64,000 nt of DNA. It comes from Methanomethylovorans hollandica DSM 15978 (GTDB lineage: Archaea > Halobacteriota > Methanosarcinia > Methanosarcinales > Methanosarcinaceae). The notes below the pieces were generated by a model. That model made no database searches and was not told the DNA's origin. It saw only the letters and a program-made list of their open reading frames with translations. A program made the position numbers and the translations under genes. Positions 1 to 9,241 of this stretch are shown here, piece by piece; position 1 is the stretch's first letter; every line of letters starts with the position of its first letter. The stretch is taken from contig NC_019972.1 of NCBI RefSeq assembly GCF_000328665.1, positions 62,001 through 126,000 on the forward strand, written 5' to 3'.

Positions 1-1
1 T

Positions 2-2119
2 GAATTTCTGGATAAATTATTTATTACACTGAAAACGATGATTATTTCCGATCCCGGTGTACTTTATAAGAATAGAGAGTTCTATAAAGCATTTGCAGGA
101 GACCTCTGCCCTTCATGTTCAGTTCCATTAATGGATTTTATTACATTGGTCGAAAGAGAATTTCCTGTTAATTATCCTGAGTGGAGTCAGTTTGTAGATG
201 CAACAACTGATTATAAAATCGAATACTATGTTCCAATAATTGAAAGTAAAAGAAGCGATTATACTCACTTAACGGACTCTAATCATCTAATCACGATATC
301 CGAAAGAAATGTAAATGGCTATACTATTAGAATAGCACAAGATCCCTTTTCTGTTGGAAAAACCGATATACCCGATTTAGATGATATGTTCCCAGTATCA
401 GGTACAGACTTCATACGTAGGCAAAAAGTATATGCAATTTCGATGGAGTTGCCAGACCATGTTAATCAGATAATATCAAAGTTACAGAGTTTTATTGTAA
501 ATGATCCAGACACAAAACGTGTTTGGAATTACATGATCCGTTCAACTGCAGCGAGAAATTTTATCAAATCAAAAGTTAGACAATCGATTTCATCTGTTAT
601 TAATGAACTTGGAATTGATGAAAATCTGATTACTAAGGAAGAAAAAGAAATAATTGAAAGCAAAATAGTTGAACTAACTGTTGGATGGGGAATATGGGAG
701 ATATTCCTAAGTGATGATAACGTAAATGAGATATTTGCTGTATCTGGGCGGCATGTAGTAGTGGAAACATATCAGGACGGCAAGTGCAGAACAAACATGG
801 TTCCATCTGAAGAAGAATTCAATAGATTCATTCGGATGTTAACTGTGAATGTCAGGGAAGCTGACTTCTGGAATAGGGTTCTTGAGGTTGTAATTGATCC
901 TGAAAAAGATGATATACACTTTGGAAAGATGCGTCTAACACTTTTCAAAAAGCCATTAGTTGAAAACCATGCGTTTATTATTAGAAAACATCGTCATATG
1001 CAACTAAGTGGTTCAGAGCTCATATTATTTGGGACAATGTCTCCTGCAATGTTAGCATATTGTACAATGATGAAAAGGCGAAACAAATGCAATATGATTT
1101 ATGTAGGCGATGTTGGATCTGGAAAGACTACTGTCCAATTGATTGTAGATACCAAGGTTCCTAAAGATAGTACTCTGATTACTATTGGTGATATTGTTGA
1201 ATTGGATATGGGTGGATCTGGTTTCCAAAATCTTACTTTATATGCAGATCGACCAGGTGAAGAGAAGATCGGGCAGTCCCGGTCAACTCTTATTGCGAAA
1301 GCTCTACGTACTAAGAGCGATGCAGACCAAATAACAGAGGTATTGTCGCCAGATGATACACATGCATGGGTTCATACATGGGTTGCTGGTAAAGCAGGAA
1401 GTGTAACTTATCATGCAGCTAACATTGAAAAAATGCTAGTTCGCTGTGGAGACGAACTTAGAAGTACAGGAACACTTGATCCATCGACGAAAATGTACAT
1501 TTTCCAGACCGTTATTGCATCAAGGCGTATTCTTTCAACAGAAGGATATAAGTATAGAGTGGTTGCGGTTGAGTGGGTGATTGACAAAAAGGATCCATCC
1601 ACTAATCTTCCTCTAACATTGGATTTGTTTAAATGGGATAGTGATCATGATATCCATAGATTCAATGCTGAAAACTTCAAGGAGATTTATAATTCATATA
1701 AATTTAAGGAAATACTCTACAGTGTTGATACGGTGAAACATTGGGAACTACCATCTGAAATGGAAGTATATGAGAAATTATGGCTATCTCTTCTGAATTG
1801 TATTAATATTTACAAAGAATTCGGATTATTTGGACACATTGCAAAAGGACAAATCCCACATTTCCAGCGTGAAATTGAACTATTCAGCGATATATTTGAT
1901 GCTCAAGTGGATATGTATAGAACCAGAAAGACTACTGACTGGAACCAATTACTATTACTGGGTAAGAGAAAAATTTATTCAGGCCTATTAGAGACAATTA
2001 AAGAATATAAACCAGACTCCATAGAAGATATCATAAGAAAGATATCTGAATATGACCAAGCTGAACCAGAATCTGAGTTTCATGAATTGGCTATGGCAAA
2101 TAAAATAGCGAATTTGTAA
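2..2119 (+). CDS. VirB11/PilT/TadA-type secretion ATPase (5' end cut by window)
   Basis: Type II/IV secretion-superfamily ATPase, which would power assembly or retraction of an archaeal pilus, archaellum-like or conjugation apparatus at the membrane. Walker A is GDVGSGKTTVQL, about residue 360 counted from the ATG at 38. An N-terminal domain with a CPSC motif and a C-terminal helical tail flank it. The frame has no stop before base 2, so the ATG at 38 may be internal and the gene probably starts upstream of the window. The downstream gene follows after 12 bases and is probably in the same operon. No TadC-like membrane partner is visible here; it could lie to the left. The ATPase class is secure, the exact machine is unknown. 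Confidence 0.75.
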   Translation, partial: EFLDKLFITLKTMIISDPGVLYKNREFYKAFAGDLCPSCSVPLMDFITLVEREFPVNYPEWSQFVDATTDYKIEYYVPIIESKRSDYTHLTDSNHLITISERNVNGYTIRIAQDPFSVGKTDIPDLDDMFPVSGTDFIRRQKVYAISMELPDHVNQIISKLQSFIVNDPDTKRVWNYMIRSTAARNFIKSKVRQSISSVINELGIDENLITKEEKEIIESKIVELTVGWGIWEIFLSDDNVNEIFAVSGRHVVVETYQDGKCRTNMVPSEEEFNRFIRMLTVNVREADFWNRVLEVVIDPEKDDIHFGKMRLTLFKKPLVENHAFIIRKHRHMQLSGSELILFGTMSPAMLAYCTMMKRRNKCNMIYVGDVGSGKTTVQLIVDTKVPKDSTLITIGDIVELDMGGSGFQNLTLYADRPGEEKIGQSRSTLIAKALRTKSDADQITEVLSPDDTHAWVHTWVAGKAGSVTYHAANIEKMLVRCGDELRSTGTLDPSTKMYIFQTVIASRRILSTEGYKYRVVAVEWVIDKKDPSTNLPLTLDLFKWDSDHDIHRFNAENFKEIYNSYKFKEILYSVDTVKHWELPSEMEVYEKLWLSLLNCINIYKEFGLFGHIAKGQIPHFQREIELFSDIFDAQVDMYRTRKTTDWNQLLLLGKRKIYSGLLETIKEYKPDSIEDIIRKISEYDQAEPESEFHELAMANKIANL

Positions 2120-2131
2120 AAAGGTGATTTC

Positions 2132-2668
2132 ATGACGGGTACTAAACCAGCGAAACCTACTAAGAGTATAGAAAAAATCCAGAATTTCATTAGAATTATT
2201 AATACAACTCCATTAACATGGGATGATGCAGTAACAATACTTGATGAGGACAATCTTAATAAATTGAAAATAGGAATGATGGTCATTGTAACTTCAAATG
2301 ATATTGTTCTCCCATCTCCACTTGCTCCCAACTCGGGTTTATCTGAGGCCCAACAAAAAGAAGGCAGTATCAAAATATATAGAACGCATTTGCATTCTTA
2401 TTCAGGAGATTATCCCCGGTTGATAGATTACATACCTCAAGAAGAACGAGATCAAACATTTTCATCTCTATGTGTTGCTTTAACAAGACAGTTCTTGAAT
2501 TCAAAATATCAACCAGATATTACTCCCGAAAAACAGTTAAAACAGAGGGCAGACTGCATGAATAAACTACGGGAAATATTCAAGGATCCTCTATTTGAAC
2601 CGAGAATTCAGAAAATAGATGAAACACTTGCTTTATATACAATGAAAGAATCCAAGCCCAATCTATAA
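2132..2668 (+). CDS. Hypothetical protein co-transcribed with the secretion ATPase
   Basis: A 178-residue soluble-looking protein without recognised domains, signal peptide or membrane segment. A clear ribosome binding site (AAGGTGAT) precedes the ATG, and only 12 bases separate it from the ATPase gene, so the two are probably translated from one message. The sequence is charged in its C-terminal half. I cannot assign a function; its position suggests an accessory or regulatory part of the same secretion or conjugation machine. An IS605 element lies about 100 bases downstream and may have cut off further operon genes. Confidence 0.6.
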   Translation: MTGTKPAKPTKSIEKIQNFIRIINTTPLTWDDAVTILDEDNLNKLKIGMMVIVTSNDIVLPSPLAPNSGLSEAQQKEGSIKIYRTHLHSYSGDYPRLIDYIPQEERDQTFSSLCVALTRQFLNSKYQPDITPEKQLKQRADCMNKLREIFKDPLFEPRIQKIDETLALYTMKESKPNL

Positions 2669-2806
2669 ATTGACATGTCAGGTATCAGCTCAAAACAAAA
2701 GGATACCCGATTCCAACGTTTTTTACAAAACAATTGATGAAATAACTTTTTATAGAAAGCAGCGTAAAACCCCTGAGTCTTTAGCTAAGGGGATATAAGC
2801 GTACAC

Positions 2807-3134
2807 TCATCCCTGATTCCGAATGTAGTATTCTGTAGCTTCCTTGCTAACATTTCCGATGGTGGATACGAAGTACCCATCACTCCATAATGTGTTTTCT
2901 CCCCAATAATGCTTACGTAGATATTCTCTTTTTGCTTTCCATAATCTGTGGGTAGATTCTTGTTTCAGCCTTCTGATAATAGACAGTACACTGATTTTTG
3001 GCTGGCTCTTAATAAGCATGTGTATATCGTCTTTGTCCGTTTCCATTTCCATAATTTCAAAATCGGATTCCTTAGAGATGTCAAACATGGTACATCAGCA
3101 GGAATTTGCTATGATTCTTTGTTTCATACTTCAT
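2807..3134 (-). pseudogene. tnpA: Truncated IS200/IS605 transposase TnpA
   Basis: The Y1 HUH transposase is broken. The first 16 codons after the ATG at 3134 read like a TnpA N-terminus (MKYETKNHSKFLLMYH) and then run into a stop. The remaining reading frame resumes one base out of phase at 3088 with a typical TnpA C-terminal half (DISKESDFEI, RRLKQES, YYIRNQG). About 25 residues of the family's core seem to be missing at the join. The HUH motif, normally HIH, reads DIH (DKDDIHML), so one metal-binding histidine is also lost. Both defects predict an inactive enzyme. Confidence 0.7.
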
Positions 3135-3180
3135 ATTTACCAAAAGCTATATATGTTGTTAAAGCATATAATACATTTGT

Positions 3181-4293
3181 ATGTTAAAAGCGTTCAAGTT
3201 TAGACTCTATCCTACTCCCACTCAAGCTGTGCAATTGAATCAGCACATAGGTAGCTGTAGGTTTGTCTACAATTGGGCGTTAGACCAGAAGATTAAAACA
3301 TACGAACAGACGGGAAAATCAGTTTCCAGATTCGACTTAAACAAAATGATTCCTGCTTTGAAGGCTTCTAATGAATGGTTGGGAGAGGTCAATTCTCAAT
3401 CATTGCAGGGAATGACCAAACAGGTTGAATCTGCATTCACTAGGTTCTTTAGAGAAAAGAACGGTTTTCCCAGATTTAAATCAAAGAAGAATCCAATACA
3501 ATCTTTTCCAGTCCCACAGCACTACACTGTGAACTTTGAGAACAGTACTGTGAAACTGCCAAAGATTGGAGAAATCAAAGCAGTACTTCACCGAATGTTT
3601 GAAGGTGAACTTAAAACAGCTACAGTATCACGGTCTTGTAAAGGACATTACTACATCAGCGTTCTTACCGAGGATGGAAAAGATCTCCCAGTAAAGCAAG
3701 CGTTCTCAGATTCCACTACGATTGGAATAGATGTTGGTATCAAGGATTTTGCTGTACTATCTACCAGTGAAAAGATTGAGAATCCAAAATATCTAAAGAA
3801 CTCTCTAAAGAGGCTCAAAGTACTCCAGAAGAGAGTATCAAATAAGCAGAAGGGTTCCAACAATAGAACAAAGGCTAAACAGAGACTTGCAGCACTCCAT
3901 GACAAAATCGCAAATCAGAGAAATGATTTCCAGAACAAACTATCTTTTAAACTTGTTAGCGAAAACCAAGCAATAGCACTGGAAACTCTGAATGTTAATG
4001 GCATGGTAAAGAACCATAACTTAGCACAATCTATCAGTGATTCAGCGTGGGGGAGCTTTGTGACAAAAATAGAGTACAAGGCTGAATGGTTAGGGAAAAC
4101 TGTACTGAGAATAGGACAGTTTGAACCATCTTCAAAGCTATGTAGTGTCTGCGGATACCATAACAAAGAACTTCAATTGAAAGATAGAGAATGGCAATGT
4201 CCAGAATGTACTACAACTCATGACAGGGACATCAACGCTGCTATCAATATCAAGAAATTCGCTCTCATCGACCAGAATCTAATAGGTCTTTGA
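3181..4293 (+). CDS. tnpB: TnpB RNA-guided nuclease of IS605 element
   Basis: OrfB/TnpB of 370 residues, the usual length for a compact TnpB. The RuvC triad is visible: D in GIDVG (about 184), E in LETLNV (about 267) and D in HDRDINAA (about 347). A four-cysteine zinc ribbon (CSVC...CPEC) sits between the last two. The N-terminal basic segment (KAFKFRLYPT) is typical of the nucleic-acid-binding wedge. TnpB proteins use a 3'-end guide RNA to cut donor or target DNA. The gene looks intact although its neighbour tnpA is destroyed, which suggests selection independent of transposition, or very recent tnpA loss. Confidence 0.88.
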   Translation: MLKAFKFRLYPTPTQAVQLNQHIGSCRFVYNWALDQKIKTYEQTGKSVSRFDLNKMIPALKASNEWLGEVNSQSLQGMTKQVESAFTRFFREKNGFPRFKSKKNPIQSFPVPQHYTVNFENSTVKLPKIGEIKAVLHRMFEGELKTATVSRSCKGHYYISVLTEDGKDLPVKQAFSDSTTIGIDVGIKDFAVLSTSEKIENPKYLKNSLKRLKVLQKRVSNKQKGSNNRTKAKQRLAALHDKIANQRNDFQNKLSFKLVSENQAIALETLNVNGMVKNHNLAQSISDSAWGSFVTKIEYKAEWLGKTVLRIGQFEPSSKLCSVCGYHNKELQLKDREWQCPECTTTHDRDINAAINIKKFALIDQNLIGL

Positions 4294-4407
4294 GCACCGT
4301 AGGAACTACGGGAAGAGCCTGTGGACTTGTGAACGATGGTTCAAGGAATGAAACAGGAAGCCACTTGGTCTTTAGCCGAGTGGTAGTTCACAGAAGTGGC
4401 GCGTAAA
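4294..4407 (+). ncRNA. Predicted omega-RNA scaffold and guide of TnpB (3181-4293)
   Basis: The region after the tnpB stop contains a GTAGGAACTACGGGAAGAG stem-loop and a terminal hairpin at 4361-4383, ending in TAGTTCAC at 4391. The homologous stretch after the second tnpB (13430-13529) is strongly similar in sequence and order, as expected for an RNA scaffold. The roughly 16 bases after 4391 (starting AGAAGTGGCG) would be the guide. Boundaries are inferred by analogy with known TnpB systems. Confidence 0.5.
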
Positions 4408-4415
4408 CTAATCAT

Positions 4416-4575
4416 ATGATTGGGTTGCTGAAATTATTCCAGAAGAAAAAAACAACATCTAGGGACATTGATCCAAGTTTGCCTTCTTCTCGAAAAAGCC
4501 CAAAATATGGCCCTCAAAATTCAACTATTAGAGCAGGAGCCCCCTTCCTCGGAGAGTAGCGACAGGTGGGGTAGT
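4416..4575 (+). other. Small ORF (47 codons, 4416-4559) overlapping an IS605-like end relic
   Basis: An open frame of 47 codons runs from ATG 4416 to TAG 4559 without a convincing ribosome binding site. Its last part overlaps a C-rich/G-rich stretch (GAGCCCCCTTCCTCGGAGAG) followed by AGCGACA and GGGGTAGTTGAC. That order is like the right ends of IS200/IS605 elements, and the GC-rich hairpin at 16603-16628 also carries AGCGACA beside it. I read this as a decayed transposon end, not a gene, but cannot exclude a small protein. Confidence 0.3.
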
Positions 4576-4604
4576 TGACAAATATGATATAAGACGATTT
4601 CGAC

Positions 4605-4880
4605 TTATTCTATTTTGTTTTGTTCAGTATCTTCCATGAGCTCGAACATATCAAATCCTATAATGAGATCGTTTTTTTCATCGGGGTTATCGATGATAAT
4701 TCTAAGATCCCTTATAATTTGTAAATGGTATATTTGATTAAAATGTTCTTCAGTTATAGAGGATCTTTGTACATGCCTTTTCGCTGGTATATTTCCTATA
4801 TTCATCCTGTCAACAACAAATGTATCGATATGCGAAAGACGTTCCGGGGGTGTAATTGGTAATATAACAGCCTCACGCAT
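4605..4880 (-). CDS. Hypothetical 91-residue protein, last gene of the SMC-like operon
   Basis: A small acidic protein with no recognised domain or membrane segment. A good ribosome binding site (TAGGAG, eight bases before the ATG) supports the start. It lies 37 bases after the winged-helix gene and appears to be the fourth gene of the minus-strand operon that begins at 7932. Function unknown. Confidence 0.55.
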   Translation of the reverse strand: MREAVILPITPPERLSHIDTFVVDRMNIGNIPAKRHVQRSSITEEHFNQIYHLQIIRDLRIIIDNPDEKNDLIIGFDMFELMEDTEQNKIE

Positions 4881-4917
4881 TTTTAATCTCCTATTTTATT
4901 AATGATTCTTATAGATA

Positions 4918-5382
4918 TTAATTTTCCCTTTCTTTTAGCTTATAACATAACGTCTCATTGACTACATCTATTTGAATCTGGTTAGTCTTTTCAAGGAATA
5001 CCAAGAAAAGGTCGAGTTCTTTGTTCACGATTCCGAGTTCATTAGATAATTCAGTCCTGGATTTCTCTGATTTCTCTAATGCACTGAGAATTTGAATACA
5101 TTTTTCTTTTTTATCAGTTCGAAGAGTATCGACACGAATTCTAAAATCAATAGTTAAAATATCAGAGTAGAATTTTAGTAATTCCGTTCCTTTTTCGGTT
5201 AGTTCCCAATATTTCATTTTATCTGTTGATTTTGTTGACTCCGCAATGATACCTGCTTCTGAGAGTTCAGACAGTTCTTCTGCAATCTTTGTTTTTGTCA
5301 GATCTGCAAATTCTGCAATGCGAGTTGTATTCATATTACAAAATATATCAAGCGTAGACATTATCTTCAAGTGTGCTAACAT
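4918..5382 (-). CDS. Two-winged-helix DNA-binding protein
   Basis: About 154 residues. The first part is a winged helix of MarR/ArsR type: STLDIFCNMNTTRIAEFADL, then a recognition-like helix and LTEKGTELL in the wing. The second half looks like another helix-turn-helix (ALEKSEKSRTELSNELGIV). I prefer the ATG at 5382 because AAAGGAG lies nine bases before it; an upstream ATG at 5415 lies inside the preceding gene and has no such site. The ATG sits two bases from the preceding stop codon, so translation is probably coupled. Likely the transcription factor or DNA-binding partner of the SMC-like ATPase operon. Confidence 0.7.
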   Translation of the reverse strand: MLAHLKIMSTLDIFCNMNTTRIAEFADLTKTKIAEELSELSEAGIIAESTKSTDKMKYWELTEKGTELLKFYSDILTIDFRIRVDTLRTDKKEKCIQILSALEKSEKSRTELSNELGIVNKELDLFLVFLEKTNQIQIDVVNETLCYKLKEREN

Positions 5383-5384
5383 AT

Positions 5385-6009
5385 TTACTGCTCCTTTTTG
5401 AGACTCATTATCCATTCTTTTATGGGGAGCATTTCTCCGGTTTCAGTTCGTGCATAAGTGATAAATTGAATGTTTGGAGGAGCAATGTTATTATTTGTAG
5501 CAAATTCAAGTGGAGGAATCAATATTTTTGCAGAAAAATCTGCTGCTTGTAGAAGTTTAGAAATGGCAATATCGTTCAGTTTTTCTTTTTGTGGTTCTTC
5601 GACTTGAAGGCATTTTTTTAGGTGGTTTTGCATATTGTGTCGAGAAACGAGTCTTGTTGAGAGGTCTACAGGATCTAACTGAAAATGTTCAATTATGGAT
5701 TTTCCAAGACTGAAAAGTTTTGGATCAATTTGATCGTCCCTATCAGAATATACTTTCTCGATATATTCTCTTAATGTCGTAAAATCAAAAGTTGGATTTG
5801 TATTTGGATGTTGTTTCACGTAGAGTCGCTGCAAGAGATGTTCGTTGAACCAATTTGTTAAACTGGTAATGCTTAAAGCTTCAGAATTCTTCCCGGAATA
5901 ATTATCAATTAACCACTCATTAGTACTTTCTTCATCTAATAAACCCGTCCTTAATATATTACATATAACACAATCGGTTTTTTTAGATATATTTTTTTTC
6001 TGGTTCATA
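5385..6009 (-). CDS. RdfA-like protein next to an SMC-like ATPase
   Basis: About 207 residues. A consensus ribosome binding site (GGAGGTG) precedes the ATG at 6009, which I choose over an upstream ATG at 6038. The N-terminal half has a CVIC motif, then EWL, then LSITSLTNWFNEHLL, a pattern like the rod-determining factor RdfA of haloarchaea, whose gene lies beside an SMC-like (Sph/ASRP) gene. That synteny is reproduced here, because the upstream gene encodes a Rad50/SMC-like ATPase. If homologous, it would act with that ATPase, possibly in cell shape or DNA organisation. The similarity is read by eye and is only moderate. Confidence 0.5.
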
Positions 6010-6024
6010 TTCGTCACCTCCAAA

Positions 6025-7932
6025 TTAAGTGAGTGCATCTGAAGCTATATCTATCCGCCTCTGACCTATTTTTTCAGTTTCTGGTGGGAGTTTTGTCAGT
6101 ATAATCGAAACTGCAATCTTCTCCATATAATCCATGAGAGCTTTCAGTCTCTTATTATCTAGGAAAGTAAGTTCGTCAAGTAAAATATATGGGAAGTATT
6201 CTTTGAGATTATTTACTATATATCCACTGATCATTACTGCTAATCCAATTACTTCAAGTTCTGATTTACTCAAAGTTTTAATAGAATCCATATCACGATA
6301 TATGCTGTCTTTATCTGTTTTTCTTGAAACCATTAAGTCGTAATTTTGTTCAAGTGATATGCGGCTAATGTTGCTGCTAAATCCAAGGATACTATATACT
6401 TCCGGTATTATCTGGTTAAATTGTTCCTGTATCCTCAGTTCGATCTTATGCAGCTCAGCCTTTGTGTTTTCTACATCTTTTTTCATTTCCGCCACTGATA
6501 ACCTTTTATTATCAATTCCACGGATTACTGCGTCGTATGATTTGATTTCATTATTAAAGTTCTCAATAGCTGTTTTCTTTTGCCCGATTGATTCTTTTAT
6601 CTTGGCAATTTCTATAGTAATGTTGACAACTTTATCGTTAATACTCTTGGATAGCTCTTTTATCTCAGCGTTAAGTTTTTCTTTGCTATCTTCTAACTTT
6701 TCGATAGCTTGGCTTATTAAGCTGATATTACCATTTTCGTTGTTAATTGTAGCTTCCTTTGATTTAATTACTGAAATTGCAGTGGTTATCTCTGACCCTT
6801 TTTGGATTAGTATATCTTGTTTCTTTGAAAGAACGGCCTTATCACTTTCGAGTTTTGATATCGTTGTTTGTGTTTTTGCTCTCTTTTCCATTAGTTCATC
6901 AATATGTTTTTTTATTATCCTAATTCCAGCATCTTGACCGCAAACCGGACAGGACACATGGCTATCATCTGATAAAGAATCAAGTATTGTATTTGTCTGA
7001 GGACTTTCTTCAAGTTCTCTGACAACATTCTTAGTTGCTTGTATTGTCATATCAAGCGTAGATTGTTGAGATATGGTCTTTTGAATTTTGTAATCAATAT
7101 TTTGCATTTCTTTTTTTATTTTGTCTATTTCCCGTTTATCAACTTCCCCAAGCTGTTCTATGCTTCTACGAAGTGACTGTATCTCCTTTGATAGCTTCTC
7201 TATAAGTTCGTTCTTGTTTTTGATCATCTTTTTGCTATCGTTTATTTTGAATTCAATTTGCTGCAGTTCTGTAGATTTTGCATTAAGTTTTTCTTTAGTA
7301 GCAGTTTCTTTACCAACACTAGCCATAGAATCATGTTGTTTTTTCAGAGCAGCATACTTCTCTTCAAGTTGAGATAGTTCTTTTAGCAAAGCATCTCTTT
7401 TCTTTTCAGTCGATATCTTTTGGTGTGGAGCATTTGCATCTTTGTTTAGGTCTTCTGTGAGAGCTGTTAAGTTACTTTCTTTATACCGGATTTCAGCTTT
7501 TAATCTCTCAATAATGTTATTGTCAGTTCCGATTAAGGATTTCAGGTTCTGTCCCAATCTTACAGCTGATAATATTTCATTGTCGTGTCCACAAATTGCA
7601 AATCTTTTTACAAGCAATGATATTTCAGGAGTGACTAGATCATCACCAGCGACTGTAATTGTGTTCTTGTTTCTGCTAATGGTCTTTTTAATTTGATTGC
7701 CGTTATGATCAGTGACTGATATGAATCCTTCTGTAGACATTGATCTAAGAATATATTCTAGATCTTTGTTGTTTCCAGATGGGGTGAGTAAAAGGGAAAA
7801 GGCTCTGAGGAATGATGTCTTTCCAGATGCATTTGGCTGTTCGATTACATTTAGTCCTGGTATAATGTCTGCTTCAATATGTTTTAATCCGCCAATATTT
7901 TCAACAACGACTTTTGTGTTTTCAAAATCCAT
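6025..7932 (-). CDS. Rad50/SMC-like coiled-coil ATPase with zinc hook (Sph/ASRP type)
   Basis: A 635-residue ATPase of the SMC/Rad50 superfamily. In order: an N-terminal Walker A (QPNASGKTSFLRAF, about residues 33-46), a long coiled coil, a zinc-hook motif SCPVCGQ near residue 325, a second coiled coil, an ABC signature region (TLSKSELEVIGLAV) and Walker B YILLDELTFLD near the end. It is shorter than true Rad50 or SMC (about 850-1200), which fits the archaea-specific SMC-related proteins. No Mre11 nuclease gene is adjacent, which argues against a DNA-repair Rad50. It is the first gene of the four-gene operon 7932-4605. Confidence 0.8.
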   Translation of the reverse strand: MDFENTKVVVENIGGLKHIEADIIPGLNVIEQPNASGKTSFLRAFSLLLTPSGNNKDLEYILRSMSTEGFISVTDHNGNQIKKTISRNKNTITVAGDDLVTPEISLLVKRFAICGHDNEILSAVRLGQNLKSLIGTDNNIIERLKAEIRYKESNLTALTEDLNKDANAPHQKISTEKKRDALLKELSQLEEKYAALKKQHDSMASVGKETATKEKLNAKSTELQQIEFKINDSKKMIKNKNELIEKLSKEIQSLRRSIEQLGEVDKREIDKIKKEMQNIDYKIQKTISQQSTLDMTIQATKNVVRELEESPQTNTILDSLSDDSHVSCPVCGQDAGIRIIKKHIDELMEKRAKTQTTISKLESDKAVLSKKQDILIQKGSEITTAISVIKSKEATINNENGNISLISQAIEKLEDSKEKLNAEIKELSKSINDKVVNITIEIAKIKESIGQKKTAIENFNNEIKSYDAVIRGIDNKRLSVAEMKKDVENTKAELHKIELRIQEQFNQIIPEVYSILGFSSNISRISLEQNYDLMVSRKTDKDSIYRDMDSIKTLSKSELEVIGLAVMISGYIVNNLKEYFPYILLDELTFLDNKRLKALMDYMEKIAVSIILTKLPPETEKIGQRRIDIASDALT

Positions 7933-8168
7933 TTCTTTTTCCCCTCGTATTTACCAAACCAATTAGTGCATATTTTCTGTGAGATTAGTTACAGTATAAT
8001 TGTGTGATTATCGTATAAATAAATATTCTCAATAGTATGTTATTTTCGTTGTCTATCCTATCTATTGTTATTTAATTATTAATTCAGAAGCTTTTGATAT
8101 TAAGGGTTGTGGTGCTGATATCCATCATTTTAATATACAATAAAAACCAATTTAGGTTCGGGATTAAA

Positions 8169-9194
8169 ATGCGAATAGTATATACTATCTTGTTTTGTAT
8201 GTTAGCGTTAACTATAACCGCTAACATTTCTAGTGCAAGTAATAACAGCATCAATATATATCTTTTTAAAAGTGATACGTGCTCACCATGTAATATAACA
8301 GAAAAGATCCTTTATGAAAAGATACAGAGTTATCCTAATGTTGATCTCCATTTTATAACGATTGACAACAAACAAGGATATAGCCAATATCAAGACTTTG
8401 GAATTGCTTATAACATGATCAACGAAGCAAGCTCAGTTCCTGCTATTTTCATTGGTAATGATTACATAGTAGGATACAAAGACGGAATCGGAAATGATAT
8501 TGAAGAATTGATTAAAAAGTATCAGAATGGAACATCAGGTACTAAAGGCGATATGGTATTTACCGCACCCGAATTAATCACCAAGCAATGGTTTTCAGAA
8601 AATTATCTCAAGGATGTTGTAGTTCAAGGAAATACTGGATTAAATATATATGTGTTTTATACTTCTTTCTGTGGGCCCTGTGCTGATCTGGTAAATCATA
8701 TTAATTCTGGAAAATGGGGAGAAAATGTACATTTCTACCTGTTCAATGTTTCATCTGGGAATATAACAGATGAGATATACGCTGATCGCATGAATACTGC
8801 GTTCCTGAATGCTTTTGTCATTAAAGATAGAGTATATCCGCAAATATTCGTAGGAGATGATTTCTACAAGGGATATGAACCATCTATGTTAGAAAAAATG
8901 GTAGAATATTATAGTTCCAATTTGACACAAAATTCGAGGTCTAATGTGGTTTTTGGTAGGTATAGTGATGAGTTTAAAAGCTATGCAAAGACAAGAGCAT
9001 TACTTGAAAAAGGTACAAACATTACAGTAAAACCAACTCATAAGAACGATCAGAATGAACTTTTCATAGATACTAATGTTAAAACTACTCCAAATACGAT
9101 GGGTTCATTATTAACAAGCTCAAAATCCATTCCTTTGTGGATATTGATGATGTTATCAATAGTGTATCTCCTCTACAAAAGAATAAGAACCTAA
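8169..9194 (+). CDS. Exported double thioredoxin-fold protein with C-terminal anchor
   Basis: From the ATG at 8169 the protein (341 residues) starts with a signal peptide (RIVYTILFCMLALTITANIS). Two thioredoxin-like domains follow, each with a CxxC pair: CSPC in FKSDTCSPCN and CGPC in YTSFCGPCAD. The C-terminus is a hydrophobic helix followed by KRIRT, a typical membrane anchor with the protein facing outside. It probably makes or breaks disulfides, or carries electrons, at the cell surface. The frame stays open upstream to 8094, but the ATG at 8169 is directly followed by the signal sequence. It converges with the site-2 protease gene downstream. Confidence 0.75.
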   Translation: MRIVYTILFCMLALTITANISSASNNSINIYLFKSDTCSPCNITEKILYEKIQSYPNVDLHFITIDNKQGYSQYQDFGIAYNMINEASSVPAIFIGNDYIVGYKDGIGNDIEELIKKYQNGTSGTKGDMVFTAPELITKQWFSENYLKDVVVQGNTGLNIYVFYTSFCGPCADLVNHINSGKWGENVHFYLFNVSSGNITDEIYADRMNTAFLNAFVIKDRVYPQIFVGDDFYKGYEPSMLEKMVEYYSSNLTQNSRSNVVFGRYSDEFKSYAKTRALLEKGTNITVKPTHKNDQNELFIDTNVKTTPNTMGSLLTSSKSIPLWILMMLSIVYLLYKRIRT

Positions 9195-9241
9195 TACTCT
9201 CTCTTTTTTTTGAAAAATAGATGTCATCCATGATGCTATCT

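Larger units (their letters stand above)
2770..4391. mobile_element. IS200/IS605-family element with decayed tnpA and intact tnpB
   Basis: The two genes are divergent: tnpA on minus (2807-3134) and tnpB on plus (3181-4293). The left end carries an imperfect hairpin at 2770-2792 (CCCCTGAG against CTAAGGGG). The right end carries a hairpin at 4361-4383 followed by TAGTTCAC up to 4391. The same right-end octamer closes the second TnpB element near 13529 and a short palindrome near 38061, so it marks a resident family. The element is probably no longer self-mobile because tnpA is broken. Exact cleavage positions are inferred, not shown. Confidence 0.75.

Noticed and set aside
2948-3203. Plus-strand frames of 61-79 codons overlapping tnpA
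   Set aside because: They are antisense to the decayed tnpA and show no protein-like features.
6134-7966. Hydrophobic plus-strand frames opposite the SMC-like gene
   Set aside because: Antisense shadows of coiled-coil coding sequence; serine/phenylalanine-rich artefacts without ribosome binding sites.
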